This document shows positions 9,249-17,226 of a stretch of DNA of 64,000 nt, piece after piece. Position numbers and translations under genes: made by a program. The notes under the pieces were generated by a model that saw nothing but the letters and a program-made list of their open reading frames with translations, did no database searches and was not told where the DNA came from. The stretch comes from Frisingicoccus sp902471845. Its GTDB lineage: Bacteria > Bacillota > Clostridia > Lachnospirales > Lachnospiraceae. Every line of letters starts with the position of its first letter. Position 1 is the first letter of the stretch. The stretch lies in NCBI RefSeq assembly GCF_047030795.1, contig NZ_JBKYIC010000001.1. One strand, given 5' to 3'.

Positions 9249-10406
9249 CTAAAGTTTTGTACCACATTCCAGGCAGAATTTTCCACCAACAGGCACATCT
9301 GCCCCGCAATTTGCACATTTTCTAGGCATTGCCGCGCCGCATTCCATACAGAATTTTGCATTAGACGGTAATACCGCACCGCAATTTGCACATTGAATCG
9401 TATCTTTTTTCGTTGATTGAATCGCAGAACTTAATGCATCTCCCACTACGTTCCCGACAGTACTTCCGACTGCACTACCAATGCCCGCCATAGTTCCAAA
9501 CCCTATCCCCATATTCGTATACTGACCTACAGATTCATTTTGCGCTGCTTTCTCTGCAACATCAAACCCTCTTTCCTGCTGATAGCTATATCCTTCCTGA
9601 GCTCTTTTCACAGCCATCGCCTGTGAAGCAATCGTTGTTTTTTGGGCCTCTGTTTGGGCATTAATCACATCAACTTGCTGTTTCAGTTTTGCCTCTGCAA
9701 TATCTGCGTACTGACGAAAATGAAGCTCTTTAAATCGCTCATACTGTCTATCACCATCCGGCTTTGCAATATTTGTGACAAAAAACTGTTCCAGTGCAAT
9801 TCCATAGTCATCAAAATCTGCATCCAACATGGCTTTAATCTGGCTTGAAAACATTGTAAGATTTTCATCAATTTCAAAAATACTTATAGCATTTGTTTTC
9901 ATAACCTGGGCAATATAAGTTTTTACCCGAGTCATCAAAAATGCTCTAAAAAAATTTTTTACTTTTTCCTGGTCTAATATTTCTTCGGTTCCGACCATTT
10001 TCATAAGTAGTTTACTAGAGTCTTCGACTCTTAAGTTCATTTCCCCACTGGCCCCAATAGAAATCGGAAAGCCATAGGTTGGTTCCAGATACTGAACCTT
10101 GCTGTCTGTCCCCCACTTCATCGGCATATGTACAGATTTATTAACAAAATAAACCTCACAATGAAATGGTGACTGGCTGCCAAAGGGCAAATTTAACACC
10201 TTCCCTAATATCGGTATGTTTTCTGTTTCCAAAGTATAACGTCCGGCCTGAAATGTGTCCAAAGCCTGTCCATCTTTAAAAAATACTGCCTCCTGAGAAT
10301 CATGTACAATCAACTGAGTCATATAATTAAAATCTTCCGAAGGATGCTTCCATACGAATGTACTGTTATCTCCTTCGTATTTAATAATATCTGCTATTTT
10401 TACCAT
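9249..10406 (-). CDS. SPFH/Band 7 (YdjI-like) protein with double zinc ribbon
   Basis: A 385-residue protein with an SPFH-type domain: the N-terminal part (IIKYEGDNSTFVWKHPSEDF, then SQEAVFFKDGQALDTF) matches the YdjI/'virion core protein' group. A helical stretch at about residues 215-275 is rich in Ala, Gln and Glu (KLKQQVDVINAQTEAQKT). A glycine-rich hydrophobic segment follows (GIGFGTMAGIGSAVGSTVG). The last 45 residues hold two zinc ribbons with four CxxC pairs (CANCG, CMECG, CANCG, CLECG). SPFH proteins form membrane-bound oligomers. It is the first gene of the unit, has GGAGG upstream, and stops with TAG just before the TIR gene, suggesting joint function. Confidence 0.88.
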   Translation of the reverse strand: MVKIADIIKYEGDNSTFVWKHPSEDFNYMTQLIVHDSQEAVFFKDGQALDTFQAGRYTLETENIPILGKVLNLPFGSQSPFHCEVYFVNKSVHMPMKWGTDSKVQYLEPTYGFPISIGASGEMNLRVEDSSKLLMKMVGTEEILDQEKVKNFFRAFLMTRVKTYIAQVMKTNAISIFEIDENLTMFSSQIKAMLDADFDDYGIALEQFFVTNIAKPDGDRQYERFKELHFRQYADIAEAKLKQQVDVINAQTEAQKTTIASQAMAVKRAQEGYSYQQERGFDVAEKAAQNESVGQYTNMGIGFGTMAGIGSAVGSTVGNVVGDALSSAIQSTKKDTIQCANCGAVLPSNAKFCMECGAAMPRKCANCGADVPVGGKFCLECGTKL

Positions 10407-10435
10407 TCTATTTTCCTCCGATAATCAAAAGCAAA

Positions 10436-10460
10436 GGCGGTCTATTGTCGCAAGACCGCC
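10436..10460 (-). terminator. Terminator of the EF-G-like gene
   Basis: Perfect eight-base GGCGGTCT/AGACCGCC stem with a nine-base loop, followed on the minus strand by TTTGCTTTTG. It separates the GTPase gene from the SPFH-TIR unit. Confidence 0.8.
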
Positions 10461-10490
10461 CATGTTTAAAAAATTGGATTCTCTATTCAA

Positions 10491-12575
10491 TTACTGTTCT
10501 ACTTTCGCATTATCCGCAATAACTTTCTCCTGAACATCACTCGGAGCCTGTTCATATCTGCTGAAGGAGTATGCATAGCTTCCCCGTCCACCAGTCATGG
10601 AACGAAGGTTTGTAGAATATCCATAAAGTTCAGATAACGGAATATCTGCAACGATTTCTGTCTTTCCGCCTTCAGTTGGATTCATACCAAGTACACGGCC
10701 GCGTTTCTTATTCAAGTCGCCCATGATATCGCCGGTATAGCTGTCCGGAACGATAACACTTAAGGAAACGATCGGCTCAAGGATAACAGGATTTGCCTGC
10801 ATAAATGCGCTCTTGAACGCCTGACGTGCTGCGGTCTTAAATGCCATTTCAGAGGAGTCTACCGGATGGTAGGAACCATCGAACAATGTGGCTTTTACGC
10901 CGACAACCGGATATCCGGCCATAGGTCCTTTAAGAACGGAATCCTGAATACCTTTTTCAACAGCCGGGAAGTAGTTCTTTGGTACGGCACCGCCGACAAC
11001 CCGCTCTGCAAATACATATGGTGTTTCCAGATCGCCGGATGGCTCAAATTCCATAGCAACATCACCGTACTGACCATGTCCGCCGGACTGTTTTTTATAT
11101 TTTTCACGTACGGAAACTTTCTTACGAATCGTTTCACGATACGGAACTCTCGGTTTGGAAAGGTTGATCTTAACTTTATATTTTGCTTCCAGCTTGCTTA
11201 CAACAACGTCCAGATGCTGGTCGCCCATGCCATAAAGGAGAGACTGACGGTTTTCTTTGTCATTGAAAGCTCTCAGCGTCAGATCTTCTTCCATCATCTT
11301 CTGAAGGGCCTGGGAAACTTTATCTTCATCACCCTTATTCTCAGCTTCATAACGCATATATGTATATGGAGATTCCACTTCAAATTTCTCAAATACCAAC
11401 GGATCAGCCTTTAAGGATAATGTATCACCGGTAGCCGTATTGGATAATTTAGCAATAGCGCCAATGTCACCAGCTTTTAATTCCGGCATTTCGATAGCTT
11501 CCTTACCTCTTAAAATGTAAATCCTGGAAAGCTTTTCTTCTGTCTCTTTTTCATAATTGTAGATAACAGAATCGGATTTCAATTCACCGGAGCAAACCTT
11601 AATTAAGGAATAACGGCCGATGAACGGGTCAACGATGGTCTTAAATACATAAGCGGAGAACGGACGACGGGAGTCATAATCCACGTTATATTCTTTATCT
11701 GTCCGAGGGTCTTTACCAAAAATCTTAATATTATCACGGATTGGTGAAGGAAGGAATTCCACACATGTTTCGATCAAACCTTCGATACCATAAGCCAGTG
11801 TACCGGAACCGCACTGTACCGGAACAACAGAACCTTCATTAACATTCACACGAAGGGCATCGATAATCTCGTCTACAGTAAATTCGTCGCCATCAAAATA
11901 GCGTTCCATATATTCTTCACTTGTTTCAGCAACTGCTTCCATCAATGCTTCACGGCATGGTTCAAGATCATCCTGTACATCATCCGGAACATCTCTCTCT
12001 TCCCATTTGCCGCCGCCGGTAAAACGACGTCCTTTTAAGGTAACCACATTGACAACACCGGTAAATGTATGGTCTTCACGAATTGGCAGATGGAATGGTG
12101 CAATGCGCTTACCATAGAGTTCACGGAGCTGCTCAACAACCTTCATGTAATCTGCATGTTCATCATCCATGTTTGTTACAAAGAAAACTCTTGGAATATC
12201 ATATTTTTCACAGTAAGCCCATGCTTTCTCCGTACCGGCTTCCACACCGGCCTTACCATTGATCACGATGATCGCGCCGTCAGCTGCTGCCAAAGCTTCA
12301 TCTACTTCTCCGGCAAAATCCAAATATCCCGGTGTATCTAAAAGGTTAATCTTCCAGAACTTCCATTCAATCGGTACAACAGATGTGCTGATTGAGAATT
12401 TACGACGGATTTCTTCTTTATCATAATCGCTGATGGTATTTCCATCCTCAATGCGTCCCTGACGTGTTGTAACTCCTGTGACATGCGCCATTGCTTCTAC
12501 AAGTGATGTTTTTCCGCAGCCGCCGTGGCCTAAAATTGCAACGTTACGTATGTCCTGTGTTTTATAAACCTTCAT
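10491..12575 (-). CDS. EF-G-like translational GTPase (paralogue)
   Basis: A 694-residue protein with the complete EF-G domain layout. G1 is GHGGCGKTS (16-24), G3 is DTPGY, and the switch I region contains EDGNTISDYDKEEIRRK. Domain IV contains SGGHGQYGDVAMEFEP and the C-terminal domain ends with GYSTNLRSMTGGRGSYAYSF. Where canonical EF-G has NKMD (G4), this protein reads TNMD, so guanine specificity may differ. It resembles the second, EF-G2-type group whose role in translation is unclear. The main fusA, usually in the str operon beside rpsL/rpsG/tuf, is not in this window. The gene is monocistronic, with its own promoter and terminator. Confidence 0.9.
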   Translation of the reverse strand: MKVYKTQDIRNVAILGHGGCGKTSLVEAMAHVTGVTTRQGRIEDGNTISDYDKEEIRRKFSISTSVVPIEWKFWKINLLDTPGYLDFAGEVDEALAAADGAIIVINGKAGVEAGTEKAWAYCEKYDIPRVFFVTNMDDEHADYMKVVEQLRELYGKRIAPFHLPIREDHTFTGVVNVVTLKGRRFTGGGKWEERDVPDDVQDDLEPCREALMEAVAETSEEYMERYFDGDEFTVDEIIDALRVNVNEGSVVPVQCGSGTLAYGIEGLIETCVEFLPSPIRDNIKIFGKDPRTDKEYNVDYDSRRPFSAYVFKTIVDPFIGRYSLIKVCSGELKSDSVIYNYEKETEEKLSRIYILRGKEAIEMPELKAGDIGAIAKLSNTATGDTLSLKADPLVFEKFEVESPYTYMRYEAENKGDEDKVSQALQKMMEEDLTLRAFNDKENRQSLLYGMGDQHLDVVVSKLEAKYKVKINLSKPRVPYRETIRKKVSVREKYKKQSGGHGQYGDVAMEFEPSGDLETPYVFAERVVGGAVPKNYFPAVEKGIQDSVLKGPMAGYPVVGVKATLFDGSYHPVDSSEMAFKTAARQAFKSAFMQANPVILEPIVSLSVIVPDSYTGDIMGDLNKKRGRVLGMNPTEGGKTEIVADIPLSELYGYSTNLRSMTGGRGSYAYSFSRYEQAPSDVQEKVIADNAKVEQ

Positions 12576-12614
12576 GTCCTATTCCTCCAATACGTTTTTA
12601 AGTACTATGGATAT

Positions 12615-12643
12615 ATTTTACTAAAAAATCTGTCTATCTTCAA
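12615..12643 (-). promoter_or_regulatory. Sigma-A promoter of the EF-G-like gene
   Basis: Minus-strand TTGAAG (12638-12643), 17-base spacer, TAAAAT (12615-12620), about 40 bases before the start codon. Confidence 0.65.
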
Positions 12644-12720
12644 GAGTTTTATAGAAATTATACAACTTTTTCCTGTTTTTTCTCAATTTTCTTTTTAAAA
12701 TGATACTGTAGAAAAAAAGC

Positions 12721-12749
12721 TTGATTTTTTTTTTTAATAATGCTATCAT
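12721..12749 (+). promoter_or_regulatory. Sigma-A promoter of the tyrA-aroA T-box leader
   Basis: TTGATT (12721-12726), exactly 17 bases, TATCAT (12744-12749). Transcription would start near 12756, directly before stem I of the T-box. Confidence 0.7.
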
Positions 12750-12755
12750 TAGGAC

Positions 12756-13038
12756 TAACGAAAAAAGCTGTGATGGGAACGAGTAAGGATTCTTTGGTTT
12801 ATACAGAAAGTTACCGGTTGATGAGAGGTGCATAAAACAGATTTCTGAATACATCCCTGAGCTGCAGGCTGAACCCGTTGGCAGTAGGCTGTGCCGGTTG
12901 CAACCGTTATATTGCCGGAGTATAATCAGTATGACTGACGTACTCTATAAGATTTGTACAGCGATGTACAGATGAATAAAGGTGGTACCACGGAAGGTTT
13001 CGCTTTCGTCCTTTACAGCGGGGACGGAAGCTTTTTTT
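12756..13038 (+). promoter_or_regulatory. T-box leader, probable tyrosine specificity
   Basis: An untranslated leader that senses uncharged tRNA. The conserved T-box AGGTGGTACCACGG is at 12980-12993. It overlaps a competing terminator at 13002-13038. Stem I begins with a GATGGGAACGAGTA element; its GGGA pairs with the TCCC of the segment GAATACATCCCTGAGC. The triplet UAC followed by a purine lies next to that pairing and is the likely specifier, giving tyrosine. This fits tyrA as first gene. A shifted reading of the loop (for example UUC) is possible without a covariance model. Confidence 0.85.
13002..13038 (+). terminator. T-box-controlled intrinsic terminator
   Basis: GCTTTCGTCC and GGGACGGAAGC arms followed by seven T. 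In T-box logic it forms when tRNA is charged and is replaced by the antiterminator when it is not. Confidence 0.85.
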
Positions 13039-13156
13039 GTGCGAAGACATGAGTCAAGCGAGATTACTTGTAGTATCCGCGAAGGCACAAGTCAAACGAA
13101 AGCGCTTTCAAAACTCTGTCCCAACATTATAACGAACATTTCAGGAGGACATTGCA

Positions 13157-14260
13157 ATGAGTAAACAAACTATCGGATTTATCGGACTTGGCTTAATCGG
13201 CGGTTCCATCGCCAAGGCTCTGCGTGCAAAACACCCGGACCTAACTTTAATCGCTTATAACCGAAGCAAGGACAGCCTGATTGAAGCTATGGCCGACGGA
13301 ACAATCAATCAGGCCATGGATACCATTGGCCCGGGATTTTCCGAATGTGATATTATCTTTTTGTGCGCACCGGTCAGCGTAAATATCCGCTGTCTGGAAC
13401 AATTAAAACCAATCATCAAGCCGGACTGTATCCTGACCGATGTGGGCAGCGTGAAAACGACCATTCATGAAGCTGTTGCCAGACTGGGTATGACAGAACA
13501 TTTTATCGGCGGACATCCGATGGCTGGTTCGGAAAAAACAAAATACAGCAGTGCCAAAGTACATCTGCTTGAAAATGCCTATTACATTTTAACCCCGGGA
13601 GAAGGAACCACTGATGAAATGATTTCTGAAATGGTCCGCATTGCAAAGGATATTAATGCGATTCCTGTGACCCTGAATTACCACGAGCATGACCGGGTCA
13701 CTGCTGCTATTTCTCATCTGCCTCATATTATCGCCTATACCCTTGTCAATCTGGTCAAAGATTCGGACAACCCGGATGGCATGATGCGGATGCTGGCCGC
13801 CGGAGGATTTAAAGACATCACCCGAATCGCTTCCTCATCACCGGAAATGTGGCAGCAAATCTGTGCCGAAAACCAGACACAGATTCTGAATATGCTGCAC
13901 CTTTACATAGACCGGATGACAGAAATCGGAGAGGCAATTCAGGATAACAACGCCGAGAAGCTCCTTGATACTTTTGCATCCGCAAAAGAATACAGAGATG
14001 ATATTCCTCAGAGCCATGCAAAAAGTCTTCTTCCGCCAACCTATGAAATTTTTGTGGATTTGGTCGACGAATCCGGCGCTATCGCCACGATTGCGACGAT
14101 TCTGGCAACGAACGGAATCAGCATTCGAAACATAGGCATTGTTCATAACCGGGAATTCCAAGAAGGTGTGCTCCACATTGAATTTTATGATGGAGAATCT
14201 GCTGAAAAAGCAACGGAGCTTTTAAACCGTTTCCACTACGTCATTCATCTGCGCAAATAA
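13157..14260 (+). CDS. tyrA: Prephenate dehydrogenase with ACT domain
   Basis: Oxidises prephenate to 4-hydroxyphenylpyruvate with NAD(P) on the tyrosine branch. The Rossmann motif GFIGLGLIGGSIAKAL starts at residue 6. The catalytic part includes LTDVGSVK, GGHPMAGSEK and, around residue 177, NYHEHDRVTAAISHLPH. After about residue 290 an ACT domain begins (LVDESGAIATIATILATNGI), the usual site of tyrosine feedback. At 367 residues it matches the clostridial TyrA-ACT form. AGGAGG lies 9 bases before the ATG. It heads a two-gene operon with aroA, 18 bases apart, under the tyrosine T-box. Confidence 0.96.
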   Translation: MSKQTIGFIGLGLIGGSIAKALRAKHPDLTLIAYNRSKDSLIEAMADGTINQAMDTIGPGFSECDIIFLCAPVSVNIRCLEQLKPIIKPDCILTDVGSVKTTIHEAVARLGMTEHFIGGHPMAGSEKTKYSSAKVHLLENAYYILTPGEGTTDEMISEMVRIAKDINAIPVTLNYHEHDRVTAAISHLPHIIAYTLVNLVKDSDNPDGMMRMLAAGGFKDITRIASSSPEMWQQICAENQTQILNMLHLYIDRMTEIGEAIQDNNAEKLLDTFASAKEYRDDIPQSHAKSLLPPTYEIFVDLVDESGAIATIATILATNGISIRNIGIVHNREFQEGVLHIEFYDGESAEKATELLNRFHYVIHLRK

Positions 14261-14278
14261 TATACAGGAGATATAACT

Positions 14279-15556
14279 ATGAAAATAAAACGAGTCAATG
14301 GATTAAGGGGAACCGTATCTGTTCCCGGAGACAAATCCATTTCCCACCGCAGTATCATGCTTGGCTCTATTGCCGAAGGCACAACGGAAGTTCACAATTT
14401 TCTTCAGGGAGCAGACTGCCTCTCTTCCATCGCATGCTTTCGACAAATGGGCATTTATATTGAAAACAATGGAGATATTGTCCGCATCCATGGACAGGGA
14501 CTTCATGGGTTAAAACGCCCGGAAAACACCCTTGACACAGGAAACAGCGGAACAACGACCCGACTCATGTCAGGTATTCTCGCCGGACAAAATTTTGATT
14601 GCATCGTCAATGGCGATGCCTCGATTCAGTCCCGCCCAATGCGTCGGATTATGACGCCCCTTTCCATGATGGGCGCCTCCATCGAAAGCATCCGGGGCAA
14701 TGATTGTGCTCCGTTAAAAATCACAGGACAGAAACTTCACGGCATTCACTACGATTCGCCGGTATCCTCTGCCCAGGTAAAATCTGCCATTCTTCTGGCA
14801 GGCCTTTATGCCGATGGAGAGACAAGTGTAACTGAACCGGTACTTTCAAGAAATCATACAGAACTGATGCTTGGCGCCTGCGGCGGTGATATTCGTTCCG
14901 AAGGAACGACAGCCACGCTTCATCCGGTCAAACGGCTGGAAGCCCAGAACATCATTGTTCCCGGCGATATTTCCTCCGCTGCCTACTTTATGGCTGCCGG
15001 TCTTATCGTTCCCGGCTCAGAAATTTATATTGAAAATGTGGGCATCAATCCGACACGAGATGGTATGGTCAAAGTATGTCAGGCGATGGGCGGAAATATT
15101 TCTCTTGAAAACGTTCGGGATGTCTGCGGTGAGCCGGTAGCCGACATTGTTGTCCGCCATTCCTCACTGCATGGAACTATCGTCGAAGGTGATATTATTC
15201 CGACCCTTATCGATGAACTGCCGATTATTGCTGTCATGGCTGCCTTTGCCGAAGGTCAGACCATCATCCGGGATGCTGCCGAGCTGAAGGTTAAAGAATC
15301 TGACCGTATCGCTGTCATGGCTGAAAACCTCAGCGCCATGGGCGTGGACATCACCCCGACGGCCGACGGCATGATCATCAACGGTGGCAGCACACCTCAC
15401 GGTGCCCGGATTCAAAGCCATCTGGATCACCGAATCGCCATGTCCTTTGCTGTAGCTGCTCTGGCCAGCGATGGCGAAACAGAAATCATTGGCAGCGATT
15501 GTGTCAATATTTCCTATCCGACATTCTACCAGGATTTATTTAATTTGGCTGAATAA
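14279..15556 (+). CDS. aroA: 3-phosphoshikimate 1-carboxyvinyltransferase (EPSP synthase)
   Basis: Joins PEP to shikimate-3-phosphate in the shikimate pathway. Visible motifs are VPGDKSISHRSIMLGSIAEG (residues 16-35), the substrate-binding TGNSGTTTRLMSGILAG around residue 90, SRPMRRIMTPL, and ELKVKESDRIAVMAENL in the second domain with catalytic Lys and Glu. Length 425 is standard. The segment after TGNSGTTTR resembles the class II (Gram-positive) forms rather than the plant-like class I. It follows tyrA in the same transcript, so aromatic supply is controlled by tyrosine-tRNA charging through the leader. Confidence 0.97.
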   Translation: MKIKRVNGLRGTVSVPGDKSISHRSIMLGSIAEGTTEVHNFLQGADCLSSIACFRQMGIYIENNGDIVRIHGQGLHGLKRPENTLDTGNSGTTTRLMSGILAGQNFDCIVNGDASIQSRPMRRIMTPLSMMGASIESIRGNDCAPLKITGQKLHGIHYDSPVSSAQVKSAILLAGLYADGETSVTEPVLSRNHTELMLGACGGDIRSEGTTATLHPVKRLEAQNIIVPGDISSAAYFMAAGLIVPGSEIYIENVGINPTRDGMVKVCQAMGGNISLENVRDVCGEPVADIVVRHSSLHGTIVEGDIIPTLIDELPIIAVMAAFAEGQTIIRDAAELKVKESDRIAVMAENLSAMGVDITPTADGMIINGGSTPHGARIQSHLDHRIAMSFAVAALASDGETEIIGSDCVNISYPTFYQDLFNLAE

Positions 15557-15560
15557 TACA

Positions 15561-15614
15561 AAAAAGTATTCTCCTTGAGCACCTTGAAACGGTGCCTTTC
15601 GGAGAATACTTTTT
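15561..15614. terminator. Bidirectional terminator between aroA and the FGGY kinase
   Basis: Fourteen-base outer stem (AAAAAGTATTCTCC/GGAGAATACTTTTT) with an inner GCACC/GGTGC hairpin. It has T-runs in both directions and lies between two convergent genes. Confidence 0.88.
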
Positions 15615-15622
15615 CTATTCTG

Positions 15623-17131
15623 TTATCTGTTCCAAAATGTTGTCAATACATCTGTTAATTCCACCCATTTCTCATATTTATTTCTCCGTTCAATATCATA
15701 TGACCCGCTTCCCGGCTGATGAATATCCGCTATATGTATACATTCATCGAAGGCCTGTGAATAAGATGTATACACTCCAGCTCCGACACCGGCAGCTATC
15801 GCAGCCCCATGGGCTCCGGTTTCATCACATGCTACAATCTCTACAGGCACTTCCAAAATGCGGGCAAATAACTCGACCCACGCAGGACTTTTACCGATTC
15901 CTCCGGTCAACCTTACCTTCTCAATCCGAAATCCGGCTTTTTTAAAATAATCCATATGATATTTATGTATGAACACAATTCCCTCAGCGACAGAAGCTAT
16001 CATATCTTCTATCGTTGTATTCAAATCTATTCCCACAAATCCGGCCTTCGCATTGGGATGAATGCTTGGCTGTGCAACAAATGGAAGATAATAAAGCTCA
16101 GGTGAAAACACATCTTTTGATATTATATGATTCACCTTCTGATACAAATCTGACGCTTCATAAGTACCGCACCCCATAATGGAATTTCCACAGGTCTTAT
16201 ACAACCATTCCAGGTTATTGGCCGAAGCTCCGCTCCATGAACAATTCAAATATTTTCCCGGATCAATATAAAACATATTCGCTGAGGCGCCGGGAACAAT
16301 GTTTTCTGAAGTCATCTGATTCACACACCAACTGCCGGCAATCATATTTATAGTTCCTGATGCATCCGCACCGCTTCCAACAAAACAGGCCATATTGTCC
16401 ATCATTCCGGCGGTCACCGGCGTTCCTTCACACAGACCGGTTTCCACCGAAGCAGCTTTACTGACGCCACCAACAATATCACTGCCTCTTTCCTTTAACC
16501 CAGGAAGACACCCAAACATTTCTTCAATTCCATACATACGCATCAGCTTTTCCGAGTAATCTCCTGTCTGCATATCCAGAAGAGCCGAACCGCCCATACT
16601 ATTTTTATTTCCGATACAGCATCCTGTCAAACGATATACAATATAACCGCCAAACAAAAGAATATGTCTTATATTCTTATAAATTTCCTGACGATATGTT
16701 TTATACCATCGAAGCAATATGGCAGGCTGTCCTCCCCACAGATCTCCCCCGGTCATACGTTGGATCACCGGACCAATATCACTGTTTTTAAGCTCATCTG
16801 CCAAAAGATTTGCCCGATAATCATTCGAATAAATTCCCGGTGCGATCAACTGCCCATTTTCGCCCAGAAAGATAATACCATTCCCGTAGGTTGAAATGCC
16901 AATTCCCCGTATCTGTTCTGCCGGAATAGCTGAAGATGCCAAAAGCCTTCGTATACTCTGACTTATCCTTCTCCATAAATCTTCAGCATCATATTCTTCA
17001 AACCCTGTACCTGCCGGTTCCAGATGAACACTTGGACAGGTTTCCATCCCGATTTTACATCCAGAACGATCAAATAAAACTATTTTTATACTTGTATTTC
17101 CCCCATCGATACCCAATAAATATTCAGACAT
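15623..17131 (-). CDS. FGGY-family carbohydrate kinase
   Basis: ATP-dependent sugar or polyol kinase of 502 residues. The N-terminal FGGY fold opens with LLGIDGGNTSIKIVLFDRSG and the C-terminal fold carries RLTGGIGKSPAWVELFARIL and GAHGAAIAAGVGAGVY, the ATP-site motifs. The ATG at 17131 has AAGGAGG upstream; a longer reading to 17176 lacks a site. It is the last gene of the Lsr-like locus and could play the part of LsrK (AI-2 kinase, also FGGY), but its sequence does not look close to E. coli LsrK. A terminator separates it from pfkB, so it may be expressed at a lower or different level. The substrate is unknown. Confidence 0.88.
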   Translation of the reverse strand: MSEYLLGIDGGNTSIKIVLFDRSGCKIGMETCPSVHLEPAGTGFEEYDAEDLWRRISQSIRRLLASSAIPAEQIRGIGISTYGNGIIFLGENGQLIAPGIYSNDYRANLLADELKNSDIGPVIQRMTGGDLWGGQPAILLRWYKTYRQEIYKNIRHILLFGGYIVYRLTGCCIGNKNSMGGSALLDMQTGDYSEKLMRMYGIEEMFGCLPGLKERGSDIVGGVSKAASVETGLCEGTPVTAGMMDNMACFVGSGADASGTINMIAGSWCVNQMTSENIVPGASANMFYIDPGKYLNCSWSGASANNLEWLYKTCGNSIMGCGTYEASDLYQKVNHIISKDVFSPELYYLPFVAQPSIHPNAKAGFVGIDLNTTIEDMIASVAEGIVFIHKYHMDYFKKAGFRIEKVRLTGGIGKSPAWVELFARILEVPVEIVACDETGAHGAAIAAGVGAGVYTSYSQAFDECIHIADIHQPGSGSYDIERRNKYEKWVELTDVLTTFWNR

Positions 17132-17163
17132 TGAACCTCCTTCCCATTCCCCTTTATATAAAA

Positions 17164-17191
17164 ACGGACACTGCATCCAGGCAATGTCCGT
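17164..17191 (-). terminator. Terminator between the PfkB and FGGY kinase genes
   Basis: Eleven-base stem ACGGACATTGC/GCAGTGTCCGT with one wobble pair, followed on the minus strand by TTTTTATATA. It would end or attenuate the main transcript before the FGGY kinase gene. Confidence 0.8.
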
Positions 17192-17226
17192 TATATAAAA
17201 AGGAGAATTAAAAAATGAAAAATCTT

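Noticed and set aside
12621..12854. Small minus-strand open frame across the tyrA leader
   Set aside because: It runs through both promoters and stem I of the T-box and has no ribosome site.
15623..17131. Naming the FGGY kinase lsrK
   Set aside because: Context suggests it, but the sequence shows only general FGGY motifs and differs from LsrK as I remember it.
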